64,000 nucleotides of DNA from Lewinellaceae bacterium. GTDB taxonomy: Bacteria > Bacteroidota > Bacteroidia > Chitinophagales > Saprospiraceae. Numbering within the stretch: the stretch's first letter is position 1; every line of letters starts with the position of its first letter. Made by a program: the position numbers and the translations under genes. Location: the NCBI GenBank assembly GCA_020636095.1, contig JACJYN010000003.1:1550001-1614000 (forward strand), written 5' to 3'. The notes beneath the pieces were generated by a model that did not search any database, had not been told where the DNA came from, and saw only the letters and a program-made list of their open reading frames with translations. Below are positions 36,934 to 45,715 of the stretch, piece after piece.

Positions 36934-37039
36934 GCTTCAAAGATAACGTTTTTCCGGGTTCGGCAGTTGCTTGTAGCGGACTGAACTTCCGCCGCTGTAA
37001 CCTTTTTTGGGAAAAGACATTAAGCAGGAAACCGCGCTC

Positions 37040-38935
37040 ATGAAGATACCCTCCGGCATCGTTCCGTACGCCTTAAAAACGCAGGCCGTGGCTGCGCTAT
37101 GGGCCGCCTTGTGCTTTGCCCGGCCTCTTCCGGGCCAGAACCTCGTCCCCAACGGCGGCTTCGAAGCCCACCAACCTCTGCAGTGCCACACCTGCTACCA
37201 GGGATCGGAGGATTTCAAAAAACTCACCCACGGCTGGGACGACCTCAACACCAACCCCACCCTCTGCGACGCCGGCTATACCAAAGAGCAGGACCCCCGC
37301 CGCCGCCTGTGCCTGCTGGAGCGCCGCTGTCCCGGCGGCGGGCAGGCCGTGATGCAGCTGGAATACACCCCGCGCTGCACCGACTGGCAGCACCTCACCA
37401 AAGGCTGCTCGGATTACCTGGGGACGACGCTTTCTCAACCCCTGGAAATGGGCAGGGTGTACGAGCTGTCCTTCTGGCTGTACATTCCCTCCGGGCAGGC
37501 CGACACCGACCCGGAATTCGCCCGCCACATCGGCTTGAGCCTCTATCCGAAAAAGATCCGCAACCCGCAGAGTGCGTTGATCGACAGCCAGGCCTTCCTG
37601 GCGGATACGGTGATCTACGATCAATGGTATCCGCTGAAGTGGCAGGTGAAGCCGCTCTGCCCGTTGGAGTATCTCGTCGTGGGCGCTTTCCGCGGCGGCG
37701 GCTGGCCTTCTGATCACACGTTTTGGGACCGTGGCATTTTTTATGTGGATGAGATCGGGGTGCGGGAGATCGGCGAAGCTGAGGTAGATCGTGCCGTTGC
37801 GCTGCACTTCTGCAAGGAAAAAGAAGAGGAGGAAGACGGCCTGGTTTTCGATATCCCCGGCGCCACCTGTTATTTTGCAAGCGGGGACAGCATCCTGACG
37901 GCAGAGGCCTACGCCGCTCTGGACTCCTTCGCCCTGCGCGCAAAGGAATACCCCAATATTGCCTTTACCATTTCCGGCCATACCGACAGCATCGGCAGCC
38001 ACCACGAAAGCCTTTCCCGCGCCCGGGTGGAGAGCGTGCTGGTTTATTTGGAATCCGAGCATGGGTTGCCGAGGCTCCGTTTCGTCCCCATCGCCGCCGG
38101 TACGGGCAAACCCGCCGCCGATAACGCCACCGCCGCCGGCCGGCAGCTCAACCGGCGGGTAGACATCCGGCACGCCGACTTCAATATGTCAGCAGTGATC
38201 TACCGGCAGGCGCTGGAGCACGCGATGGCGGGCCGTACGGGCCCCGCGTTCAAAACGCTGAATGTATGGCTGCACCTGGCGCCGCAACGCCAAAAACTAC
38301 TAATGTTGTTTGATCCGAGGCTGGACCTCATCAAAAGCGGGCGGCGCTGGGAGGCGGTGCAGGCGGCCGTCCGGAAGAGCTATGGCAGGTACGCCCAACC
38401 GGAGCTGGCTTTCTTCCTTGATTCCCTCTGGGCGGAGGACCAGCGCTACCGGACACTGAAGTATTACATTGAGAACCTGGGGGTTTTCCTGCAGGATTAC
38501 GACGAGGGGGCAACCAAATGGGATGTCGATTTTCCGGCGAGCGATGCGGAGATCGCCGCTGCGGATGAGTCGCATTTAACAGCGATGGAACGCATTGTTG
38601 AACCGGAAAAATGGCCTTGTATCTCTGAGGTTGGCGAGCGAGCCGCCAAGGCCGCCTTCCTGATCACCAGCCACCACCTGGATACGGTTACCCTGGCCTT
38701 CTACCTGCCCCAACTGAAGCAGCGCTGCCTGGAGGGCGAGGCCGAGTGGCTCTGGTACGCTACGATGTACGACCGCCTGCAGGTGCTGAAGGGGCTGCCC
38801 CAGCGCTATGGCACACAGTACCGGCGGGTGGAGGGTACAGAAGAGGAGTACGAGCTGTTTCCGCTGGAAGATGCGGCGATGGTGGATAAGTGGCGGGATG
38901 AGCTGGGGTTGGAGGTATTGGATAGGAGAGAATAG
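37040..38935 (+). CDS. OmpA-family protein with N-terminal carbohydrate-binding-like domain
   Basis: 631 residues. ATG at 37040 gives a plausible signal peptide (about 33 residues ending ARPLPGQ); an upstream TTG (37007) is less likely. Residues about 35-235 (NLVPNGGFEAH, CHTCYQGSEDFKKLTHGWDD) look like the galactose-binding-like fold found in Bacteroidota OmpA proteins. Residues about 280-380 are an OmpA peptidoglycan-binding domain: FTISGHTDSIGS, LSRARVESVLVYL and RQLNRRVDIR. The last 250 residues are helix-rich and not recognised. The protein probably sits in the periplasm or outer membrane, attached to peptidoglycan. Divergent from the upstream ATPase gene (106 nt between starts). Confidence 0.8.
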   Translation: MKIPSGIVPYALKTQAVAALWAALCFARPLPGQNLVPNGGFEAHQPLQCHTCYQGSEDFKKLTHGWDDLNTNPTLCDAGYTKEQDPRRRLCLLERRCPGGGQAVMQLEYTPRCTDWQHLTKGCSDYLGTTLSQPLEMGRVYELSFWLYIPSGQADTDPEFARHIGLSLYPKKIRNPQSALIDSQAFLADTVIYDQWYPLKWQVKPLCPLEYLVVGAFRGGGWPSDHTFWDRGIFYVDEIGVREIGEAEVDRAVALHFCKEKEEEEDGLVFDIPGATCYFASGDSILTAEAYAALDSFALRAKEYPNIAFTISGHTDSIGSHHESLSRARVESVLVYLESEHGLPRLRFVPIAAGTGKPAADNATAAGRQLNRRVDIRHADFNMSAVIYRQALEHAMAGRTGPAFKTLNVWLHLAPQRQKLLMLFDPRLDLIKSGRRWEAVQAAVRKSYGRYAQPELAFFLDSLWAEDQRYRTLKYYIENLGVFLQDYDEGATKWDVDFPASDAEIAAADESHLTAMERIVEPEKWPCISEVGERAAKAAFLITSHHLDTVTLAFYLPQLKQRCLEGEAEWLWYATMYDRLQVLKGLPQRYGTQYRRVEGTEEEYELFPLEDAAMVDKWRDELGLEVLDRRE

Positions 38936-39019
38936 ATCAGCGGCCCTTTCTCATAGGGTGATTGGGTTTTGATGTAAAGAACAAATGACTAATTTTGTCT
39001 GGTTACAAAGAACGAAGCA

Positions 39020-40277
39020 ATGAGCAAAATAAAGATAAACAACTTTGGGCCGATAAATGTGGGCTGTCAGGAAAACGACGGTTGGATAGAGGTGAAAAAA
39101 GTTACTGTATTTATCGGCAACCAGGGGTCGGGAAAGAGCACTGTGGCGAAATTAATATCTACCTTCAGTTGGATCGAGAAGGCTTTAACAAGAGGCGATT
39201 ACGATATCAAATGGTTCACGCGCAAAAACAGATTCAGGAACACTTATTGTTCTTATCACCGGATTGAAAATTATTTTTTTTGATATTCATGGAAACGATA
39301 CAGCCGACCTGGAGTACAGAGGAGATTCCTATTCCATGAAATATCAAAATGGGGACTTTTCAATAGAGGAGAGCACTCAAAAAAACACTTATTCCCTACC
39401 TCAAATTATGTATGTCCCAGCCGAAAGAAACTTTATTAGTACGGTAAAAAGCCCAAAACTACTTAAGCTCTCTTCCGATTCCCTGATTGAATTCTTGACA
39501 GAATTCGACAATGCTAAAATGGAAGTGAAAAGCGGAGGGCTGGAGCTGCCGATCAATAATACCAATATTGAGTATGATAAATTAAATGATATCATAAATA
39601 TTAAAGGAGAGGATTACAAGGTGCGTTTGACCGAAGCCTCAAGCGGATTCCAGTCGGTGGTGCCTCTCTATTTGGTTTCCTGGTATCTTGCCAATTCTGT
39701 CAGAAAACAAACAGAAAGCAGCAGAGAGCCTATGAGTAGTGATGAGCTGGAGCGTTTCAAAAAGGGTGTCGCGGAAATATGGGCTAATGATAATCTGACA
39801 GACGAGCAAAAAAGGGCGGCTCTTTCTGTGCTGTCTTCAAAGTTTAATAAAACCGCATTTATCAATATTGTGGAAGAACCGGAGCAGAACCTGTTTCCCA
39901 GTTCACAGCGGCAAATGCTGAATAGCTTGCTGGAATTTAATAACATCAATGCTAGTAATAAGCTTATTATTACTACGCATAGCCCCTATATAATAAATTT
40001 CCTGAGTATCGCAATTCAGGGTAAGATCCTCAGGGATAAGATCGAAAATTCAGAAAACTCCAAAGGAGCGCTTACTGCACTTAATGGGGTCGTGCCTGTG
40101 AAATCTATTACCGCTGCTTCCGATGTCGCCGTTTATCAGCTGGATGAAGCGGATGGGAGCATCCAGGAGTTGGGAAGTTATGAAGGAATACCCTCTGATG
40201 AGAATTATTTAAATCAATCGCTTGCAGAAGGCAATGTATTGTTTGATTCACTCTTGGAAATAGAGCAGGGGCTATGA
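39020..40277 (+). pseudogene. AAA-family ATPase split by a frameshift at a poly-T tract
   Basis: Two overlapping frames together make one ATPase of about 418 residues. The 5' part (39020-39283) holds the P-loop in FIGNQGSGKSTVAKL. The 3' part (frame open from 39264 to 40277) holds the signature-like SSGFQSV, Walker B in INIVEEPEQNLFP, and the switch His in IITTHSPYI, as in OLD/ABC-type AAA_15 proteins. The frames change at eight consecutive T (39274-39281); removing one T joins ENYFF to DIHGNDTAD and restores a continuous protein. This may be a real mutation, a slippage-based on/off switch, or a sequencing error. Locus lies in a decayed neighbourhood. Confidence 0.75.
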
Positions 40278-40474
40278 GTGTAAATTTCTTCGGAACGGAA
40301 TGCACAGAGCCGTCCAGAACTGATGAAGTGTTTGGAATATGTGATCAAATAGTATTTAATTTCGTATTGCTCAACCATGCTTCGGTTTGCATATTATTTC
40401 AGCGAGGTGGCCAGGGAAATGCTGCGAAAGGGCCACATCTCTCCCGAGCTTTTCCTTTATTTAATGAACCGTAG
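40274..40474 (+). pseudogene. Fragment of a protein normally found beside such ATPases
   Basis: 66 codons, the ATG overlapping the ATPase stop (ATGA), which implies translational coupling. The first 24 residues (MSVNFFGTECTEPS then VFGICD) look like the beginning of a small Bacteroidota protein family that I believe often follows AAA ATPases; after GICD the sequence loses any such resemblance and runs into the next gene in another frame. I infer a truncated remnant joined to foreign sequence by a deletion. Confidence in the family is low. Confidence 0.4.
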
Positions 40475-40628
40475 TGAAAGCGTATTGAATAAGCGAAACC
40501 CTCAAGGGGCTACGGCCGGGCCCCTGTTCGATACGCCGGAAAAATTGCTGGACCTCGGAGTTTTGCCGCCTGGGTTCAACATGGATTCCTTACAACACTT
40601 TGCCGGCTATTGCTTTGATGATAAATGA
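40377..40628 (+). CDS. Small conserved-looking hypothetical protein, possibly truncated
   Basis: 83 residues, not recognised. Codon use and composition look coding (FAYYFSEVAREML, SPELFLYLMNRSESV, LDLGVLPPGFNMDSL). It has no signal peptide. The open frame begins at 40353 after a stop, so a longer upstream version would have been lost in the deletion proposed for the preceding fragment. Its last codons overlap the next start (ATGA at 40625), suggesting translational coupling to the secreted protein downstream. Confidence 0.5.
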   Translation: MLRFAYYFSEVAREMLRKGHISPELFLYLMNRSESVLNKRNPQGATAGPLFDTPEKLLDLGVLPPGFNMDSLQHFAGYCFDDK

Positions 40629-41620
40629 AATCTGCCATGAAGAGGAACATTACTGGAATACTGATGATCCTTCCATTTCTGATAACCTGCGGCCCGGCCG
40701 CCATTGCCCAACTTTCCTTCGGCAAGGCATTCCACCAGGTTATGGACCGTGCGGACGAGGCCTACGCGCAGGAGCGATACCGGGAAGCCGGCCGGCTGTA
40801 CGACGAGGCACTGGAGATGAAAAACGGCCGCTACCCCCTGAGCGGCTACTACGGCGACGCCTGTAAGGCCTGGGTCGGAGCGCGCGAAGTGGACAGGGCG
40901 TTGTTCTACCTGGAAAAACTGGCGCGAGAGGGATGGATCTCTCTGGAGGACCTGAACAACAGCCATTATTTCGATGCCCTGCGGGAGGAGGAGCGCTGGG
41001 CGGGTATTCTACAAATAGTCCGGGAAAAGGAACGGCTGTATGGAAAGCCAAAGCGCCGGTTGGAGCAGATCCACAGAGAGGACCAGGCGTTGCGGCAGGT
41101 CATGGGTTGTGCAAAGGAGAAGTTCGGGGAAGATTCGCTCAGCCTGGCCTACTTCTTCGGCCTTATGGGCCGGCAGGACAGCCTCAACCTGGCGCAGGTA
41201 GAGGATATTGTGGCGGAGTACGGCTGGCTGGCGGAGCACAAAATAGGGGATAAGGCCAACAGCACGCTCTGGCTGGTTGTCCAGCACGCCTCCCTGGAAA
41301 CGCAGGAACAATATTTGCCCGTAATCGAGGCTTCTGTCCTGCGGGGAGAAACTCCACCCAGCAAACTGGCCTTCCTGCGTGACCGGATGGCCTACCACCG
41401 GCGGGAAAAGCAGTACTACGGCACCCAGGTAGTGCAGATCAGGGAAACTGGGGAGTACAAGCCCTATCCCATCGCCGATCCCGAACGTGTGGATCAGCGG
41501 CGCAAAGAGATCGGCCTGGAGCCACTGGCGGATTACCTGGATTTCTTCGGCATCCGGGAGGTGACGCCGGAAAGCCTGGATGATGATTCGGTACTGGAGT
41601 ATTTGAAAAAGCAGAAGTAA
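40625..41620 (+). CDS. Secreted TPR-like hypothetical protein
   Basis: 331 residues. A signal peptide or lipoprotein-like N-terminus (ITGILMILPFLITCGPAAIAQ) is followed by helix-rich sequence. Residues about 35-110 read like tetratricopeptide units (AYAQERYREAGRLYDEALEM, ACKAWVGAREVDRALFYLEKLA). The middle and end have no family I recognise; a motif RMAYHRREKQYYGTQV near the end recurs in Bacteroidota hypothetical proteins, where it accompanies DUF6624-like enzymes. ATG at 40625 overlaps the preceding stop; ATG at 40640 is an alternative. Probably periplasmic. Confidence 0.65.
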   Translation: MKSAMKRNITGILMILPFLITCGPAAIAQLSFGKAFHQVMDRADEAYAQERYREAGRLYDEALEMKNGRYPLSGYYGDACKAWVGAREVDRALFYLEKLAREGWISLEDLNNSHYFDALREEERWAGILQIVREKERLYGKPKRRLEQIHREDQALRQVMGCAKEKFGEDSLSLAYFFGLMGRQDSLNLAQVEDIVAEYGWLAEHKIGDKANSTLWLVVQHASLETQEQYLPVIEASVLRGETPPSKLAFLRDRMAYHRREKQYYGTQVVQIRETGEYKPYPIADPERVDQRRKEIGLEPLADYLDFFGIREVTPESLDDDSVLEYLKKQK

Positions 41621-41868
41621 GCATTCAACATAATAATCGCCACTTTTCCCCTTATGCTTCGTTCGTCAATTCCTTCTCGCAATTCTGCGGGACAGGCTTT
41701 TTTTTTGGTGAAATGCTGGTTTTTCTGCCTCGCCAAAGCAAAAAAAGGGACGTTCGCAGGCCGATTGTTGAATTTTGAATGAGCACTTAGTGTTTTCTTC
41801 GTGTCTTTGTGGCATGAAAAACACTGTGTACAGTAGCATGGCTAAAGATAAGGATTTTCAGCTACAGC

Positions 41869-42402
41869 TTAACCCTGTGGAAAATACTTCGCCACCAACC
41901 GCTCCACCTCCTTCCGCTTATTCGGGAAGTGCACATTCAGCGCCTTCTCCGTCGGATCAATGATATATCTGTATTCCCCATCGGCCATCTTCACCCGGAA
42001 GGCCATCTGCCGCTCCGTATACACGATGATGCCGCTGTCTTCGTTCACGGATTTTACCTCGCCAGCGGCGCGGCGCTCCTTGAAATCCTCAGAATCCATG
42101 CGCCGCAAGACACCCCGGTTGCGCTCGTGCTTTTCCAGCTTGTAGATGATCATCTCATCATCGCCGATGCTGACGGTTTCCAGGACGTGCACCTGGCCGT
42201 ATAGCTCTTTGGTATAGCCATCGCTTTCCAGCGGAGAAGCAGATAATTTATTTTCCGGCACCAGCATGTCGTTCGCTTGTTCCAGTTGCCCCTCGTTGAT
42301 GGCCAGGTAGATCCTTTGCAGATCCCCTTGGGTCTTACCCTTATCGCGGGAACAGCTGCTGAGTGCACCAATGAATAAAAAAAGTATAATAATGCGATAC
42401 AT
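41869..42402 (-). CDS. Hypothetical lipoprotein
   Basis: 177 residues. The signal FLFIGALSSC is a lipobox with Cys16. The mature part is charged and soluble, with a helical start (LQRIYLAINEGQLEQANDML) and beta-rich remainder (EMIIYKLEKHE, SGIIVYTERQMAFRVKMADGEYRY split here as SGIIVYTERQM and FRVKMADGEYR). No recognised domain. It stands alone, convergent with the TPR-like gene; the 248 nt between them contain no gene or clear terminator. Confidence 0.65.
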   Translation of the reverse strand: MYRIIILFLFIGALSSCSRDKGKTQGDLQRIYLAINEGQLEQANDMLVPENKLSASPLESDGYTKELYGQVHVLETVSIGDDEMIIYKLEKHERNRGVLRRMDSEDFKERRAAGEVKSVNEDSGIIVYTERQMAFRVKMADGEYRYIIDPTEKALNVHFPNKRKEVERLVAKYFPQG

Positions 42403-42602
42403 GGCTTGTAGTTAGTTGTTTTCGCAAGCCATAACGCAACAAGGGGCCCTTTAGTGTAGGGGGGAATCATTTTTGGGCCATTTTATAGCGGGGTTTCGGG
42501 CCGGCGCCCTCTGGTATTTCTGTTGTCTGTTGTTGGTTGCCCTGCCGGAGCAGTTCCTGAACGAACAACAAACAACCAGCAACCAATAACCCGGGCCCAT
42601 CC

Positions 42603-43202
42603 CTACCGGTTCGGCGCCCAATCCGGCGTCCCTGCCTCGTAGGGCCGGCAGGCTTCGTTCACGCCGGGCACCGGGTCATACACCAGCACTTCAGTGCCCA
42701 CCGGCTCGGAGGTGAAATAACCCAGCAGGATGAGCTGCTTCAGCTTCAGGAAGAAAGGGTAGTCCTCGTCGTCCAAATCCGGGTTGGCGTCCACGGTGGC
42801 GCGGGCGGCCTGGTCCTGCTCGTTGAGGAAGGCCAGTTGCTGCTCGGGGCTGCAGTCCAGGAAGGATTGGCCGTTGGCCTGCTCGCAGCCGGCCATCAGC
42901 TGGGCCATGCCGTCGCGGAACAGTTTTTTGTCTTCCGGCTTCTCGCAGTCGGCTGCTATCAGGTCGACGAACTCGTGGACAAAGACATCTTTGGCGCCCG
43001 GCGTATCTGTTTTGGGGAGGATAACCTCGCCGATCTCCGCCAGGGTGAGCCCCTGTTCCGTGGTGAAAAATTTGGGCGCCCAGCTGTCCAGCGGGCTTTT
43101 GGCCTCAGGTTGGCAGCCCTGCAGCAGGCTGGCCAGGGTGGAGGAGGATATGGCAAAGCCCGTGAGCAGGGCGGTTCTTTTTATGGCTTCTCTGCGGTCC
43201 AT
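42603..43202 (-). CDS. Gluconate 2-dehydrogenase subunit 3 family protein
   Basis: 199 residues of the small-subunit family that pairs with GMC-type flavin oxidoreductases in the periplasm. The N-terminus has an RRE motif (MDRREAIKRTALLTGFAIS) then hydrophobic sequence up to LLQGC, compatible with a Tat-dependent or lipoprotein signal. The family block is FFTTEQGLTLAEIGEVILP, followed by PGAKDVFVHEFVDLI. It lies 81 nt downstream of the GMC gene on the same strand, the expected operon order, but that partner is frameshifted here, so the complex may be non-functional. Confidence 0.88.
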   Translation of the reverse strand: MDRREAIKRTALLTGFAISSSTLASLLQGCQPEAKSPLDSWAPKFFTTEQGLTLAEIGEVILPKTDTPGAKDVFVHEFVDLIAADCEKPEDKKLFRDGMAQLMAGCEQANGQSFLDCSPEQQLAFLNEQDQAARATVDANPDLDDEDYPFFLKLKQLILLGYFTSEPVGTEVLVYDPVPGVNEACRPYEAGTPDWAPNR

Positions 43203-43283
43203 GGATGGGTGGATTTTCGCTGTTCGCTGTTCGCGATTCGCTATTGGCTCCTGGCCAGCGAACTGCGAACCGCGAACCGCAGC

Positions 43284-45000
43284 TTACAAATTCATTTTTT
43301 TCATTTCGCTCACGGCGTAATCGGCTGCTCTTGCCGTCAGCGCCATGTAGGTCAGCGACGGGTTCTGGCAGCCGGCGGAGGTCATGCAGGCGCCGTCGGT
43401 GACGAATACGTTGGGCGCGTCCCACACCTGGTTCCATTGGTTGAGCACGGAGGTTTTCGGGTTGCGGCCCATGCGGGCGGTGCCCATTTCGTGGATGCCC
43501 AGGCCGGGATAGGATTCGTCGTCGAAAGTTTCAACATCCACGAAGCCGGCGGTATACAGCATCTCGGCGGCGTCGGTATCATCATCCTTTCGCATCGCCG
43601 TGCATTTCGTTTTCCTTGAACTCGCAATCGATGGTGAGGGTCGGCATACCGTGTTTGTCGAGCAACTCTTTATTGAGGGTCACCCGGTTTTCCTCGTAAG
43701 GCAGGCATTCGCCGAAGGCGGTCATGCCCAACTGCCAAAGTACCGGAACGATGAGTTTTTCTTTGAACTCAGCGCCCAGACTCACATCCAGTTCCTTGAC
43801 GCCCTGCGTCCAGTCGAGGCGGCTGCCGGCGCCCTGGTAGCCAAAGCCGCGCAGGTAGTCTTTGCGCTCGCTTTGCTTGTCGAGGTTGCGAAAGCGGGCG
43901 ATGTAGAAGCCGGTGGGGCGCCGGTACCTTGTAAAAGCGGTCTCCAAAGCCCTCGTGGATGCCGCGGGCGCCACAGCGGAAGTGGTGGTCCATCAGGTTG
44001 CGGTACAACTGGTACTGCTGCTGCCCAGCCCGTCGGGGTGGTGCTCGCTGGCGGAGTTGAGCAGGATTTGGGTGGTGCCCAGGGCGGAAGCGCAGCAGAA
44101 GAGGACGCGGGCGAAGAACTCCAGGCTCTCGCCGGTTTCGGCGTCGAGCACCCGCACCCCGCTGGCCCGTTTGGTTTCCGGATCGAAAATGATGGAATGC
44201 ACCACCGAATTTGGGCGGATGGTCATATTGCCGGTCTTCTCCGCCGCCGGCAGGGTGGCGGAGTTGCTGCTGAAATATCCGGCGTAGGGGCAGCCCCGGA
44301 TGCAGCGGTTGCGGTACTGGCAGGTACGCAGGTACCAGGTACTATGGGTCAGGTTGGTAAATCCCTACTGATGGTCAGGTCAGCGGTAAAGTTTTGCTTC
44401 ATGCTTCCCCTCAGGTGCTCTTCTACGCAATTGAGGGCGATGGGCGGCAGGAATTTGCCGTCCGGCAGGTGAGCCAGTATTTCGTACCTGCCCCTGTATG
44501 CCGGCGAATTGTTCTACGTAATCATACCAGGAAGCGATGTCTTTATAGCGGATGGGTAAATCCACTCCATAGCCATCCCGGGCGTTGGCCTCGAAGTCGA
44601 GGTCGCTCAGGCGATAGGAGTGCCGGCCCCACATCAGGGAGCGTCCGCCGACATGGTAACCGCGCATCCAGTCGAAGCGCTTGACCTCCGTATAGGGGTG
44701 CTCGGTATCTTTCACCCACCAATGGATGCTCTCCTCCTTTACGGTATAGCCGGTGCGGTTCTGCTTCTCATAATCTTTGAGCACCTCTGTCGGCATGGTG
44801 GAATTGCGGTACTTGAACTCCCAGGGCTCCGTCATAGCGGTGGGATATTCACCGTGTTTGACCATGCGGCCCCGCTCGAGGACCAGCGTTTTGAGACCCT
44901 TCTCACTGAGTTCCTTGGCTGCCCAGCCACCGCTGATACCCGAGCCGATGACAATAGCGTCGTAGGATTGCTCTTCTTTTCCTTTTGAATTGAAATACAT
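43284..45000 (-). pseudogene. GMC-family flavin oxidoreductase with about five frameshifts
   Basis: Large subunit of a periplasmic or membrane-bound sugar/alcohol dehydrogenase. The N-terminal FAD motif is intact (DAIVIGSGISGGWAAKELS, starting 45000). Frames must be changed near 44490, 44350, 44020, 43925 and 43590 to read through; doing so yields one family-like protein of about 570 residues ending HEMGTARMG and a C-terminal block with SAGCQNPSLTYMALTARA. Conserved pieces include YLRTCQYRNRCIRGCPYAG and VRVLDAETGE. Sequence between breaks is well conserved with no in-frame stops, so inactivation is very recent, or the region contains clustered base-calling errors. Neighbouring genes are intact. 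Confidence 0.8.
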
Positions 45001-45036
45001 GATCTATTTGAGTGTATGCTTAAATAAAAAGCTCTT

Positions 45037-45200
45037 AGAGTATGTTTGGATGCCAATCTTTGAGCTGCAAAGGTCACTTTTTTGATGATGCTTCGTTACT
45101 CAAATACTCATTTAACTATTGCTAAACTCCGTTTTTCGCGCCTCGTCTCATCAAAAAATTGACTCTTTTCGCTTTCAAACCCGGCCTCCAAACATACTCT
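45037..45200 (+). repeat. Element B: 164-bp inverted-repeat-bounded non-coding element
   Basis: Perfect 14-bp terminal inverted repeat (AGAGTATGTTTGGA 45037-45050; right arm 45187-45200). An inner stem pairs TTTTTTGATGA with TCATCAAAAAA. Its middle aligns with elements C and D (CGTTTT..GCGCCT..GT after a core CTC...GCTA) but is A/T-shifted. The outer ends resemble element A. Lies 36 nt beyond the GMC start codon and 17 nt from element C. Confidence 0.65.
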
Positions 45201-45217
45201 TAGGGAATATAGGCAAG

Positions 45218-45380
45218 TATACCCCCCTCGGTCACCAGAAGTGATTTTTGTCGCTTTCTTTTTGCGCCCTGCGGCGTTGAAAATGCTCGCCGTAGCTGCG
45301 GCTATGCCTGTGCTTTTCGCCTTGCAGGCCACAAAAATAAAATTGCCAAAATTTCACCTCTGATAACCGAGGGGGGTATA
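45218..45380 (+). repeat. Element C: 163-bp inverted-repeat-bounded non-coding element
   Basis: Perfect 15-bp terminal inverted repeat (TATACCCCCCTCGGT 45218-45232; ACCGAGGGGGGTATA 45366-45380). Core at 45286-45310, CTCGCCGTAGCT then GCGGCTATGCCTG, differs from element D at a single base in 25. Inner arms TGCGCCCTGC and GCAGGCCACA pair approximately. No gene inside. Confidence 0.78.
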
Positions 45381-45715
45381 GTTCTATTGGATTTCAGGAA
45401 GCGCTAAGCTATTAAAAAAATATTTCTTCCTGAGGGCTAATGGGGAAATATTAGAGTGAAAATTACACTTTGTCTTCCTGAAAATGTTTTTAGCTGACAG
45501 CCTTTCCAATTGTGGCTTGGATTTTCAGTACAAGGGTAATAACTTGGACGGGTAAGTATATGGACAGAATGAATGATTGTAATGGGCGGTGCCCGGGTTT
45601 CATACCTCACTAAATGTGTCCGACTACTTATTTTCATATTTGTAATAAAACGTATCAATTTAGGCCTTATGGTATGTCGGCATTATGGTTTCGTGCGTCC
45701 GAAAAAACGATTGTT
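45381..45715. other. Gene-free stretch upstream of the Rrf2 regulator
   Basis: 335 nt without a supported gene; short open frames here look accidental. Probably holds the promoter of the regulator; no confident -7/-33 pair was found. Confidence 0.4.

Noticed and set aside
45437..45658. 73-codon minus-strand frame upstream of the Rrf2 gene
   Set aside because: Covers a probable promoter region; composition not coding-like.
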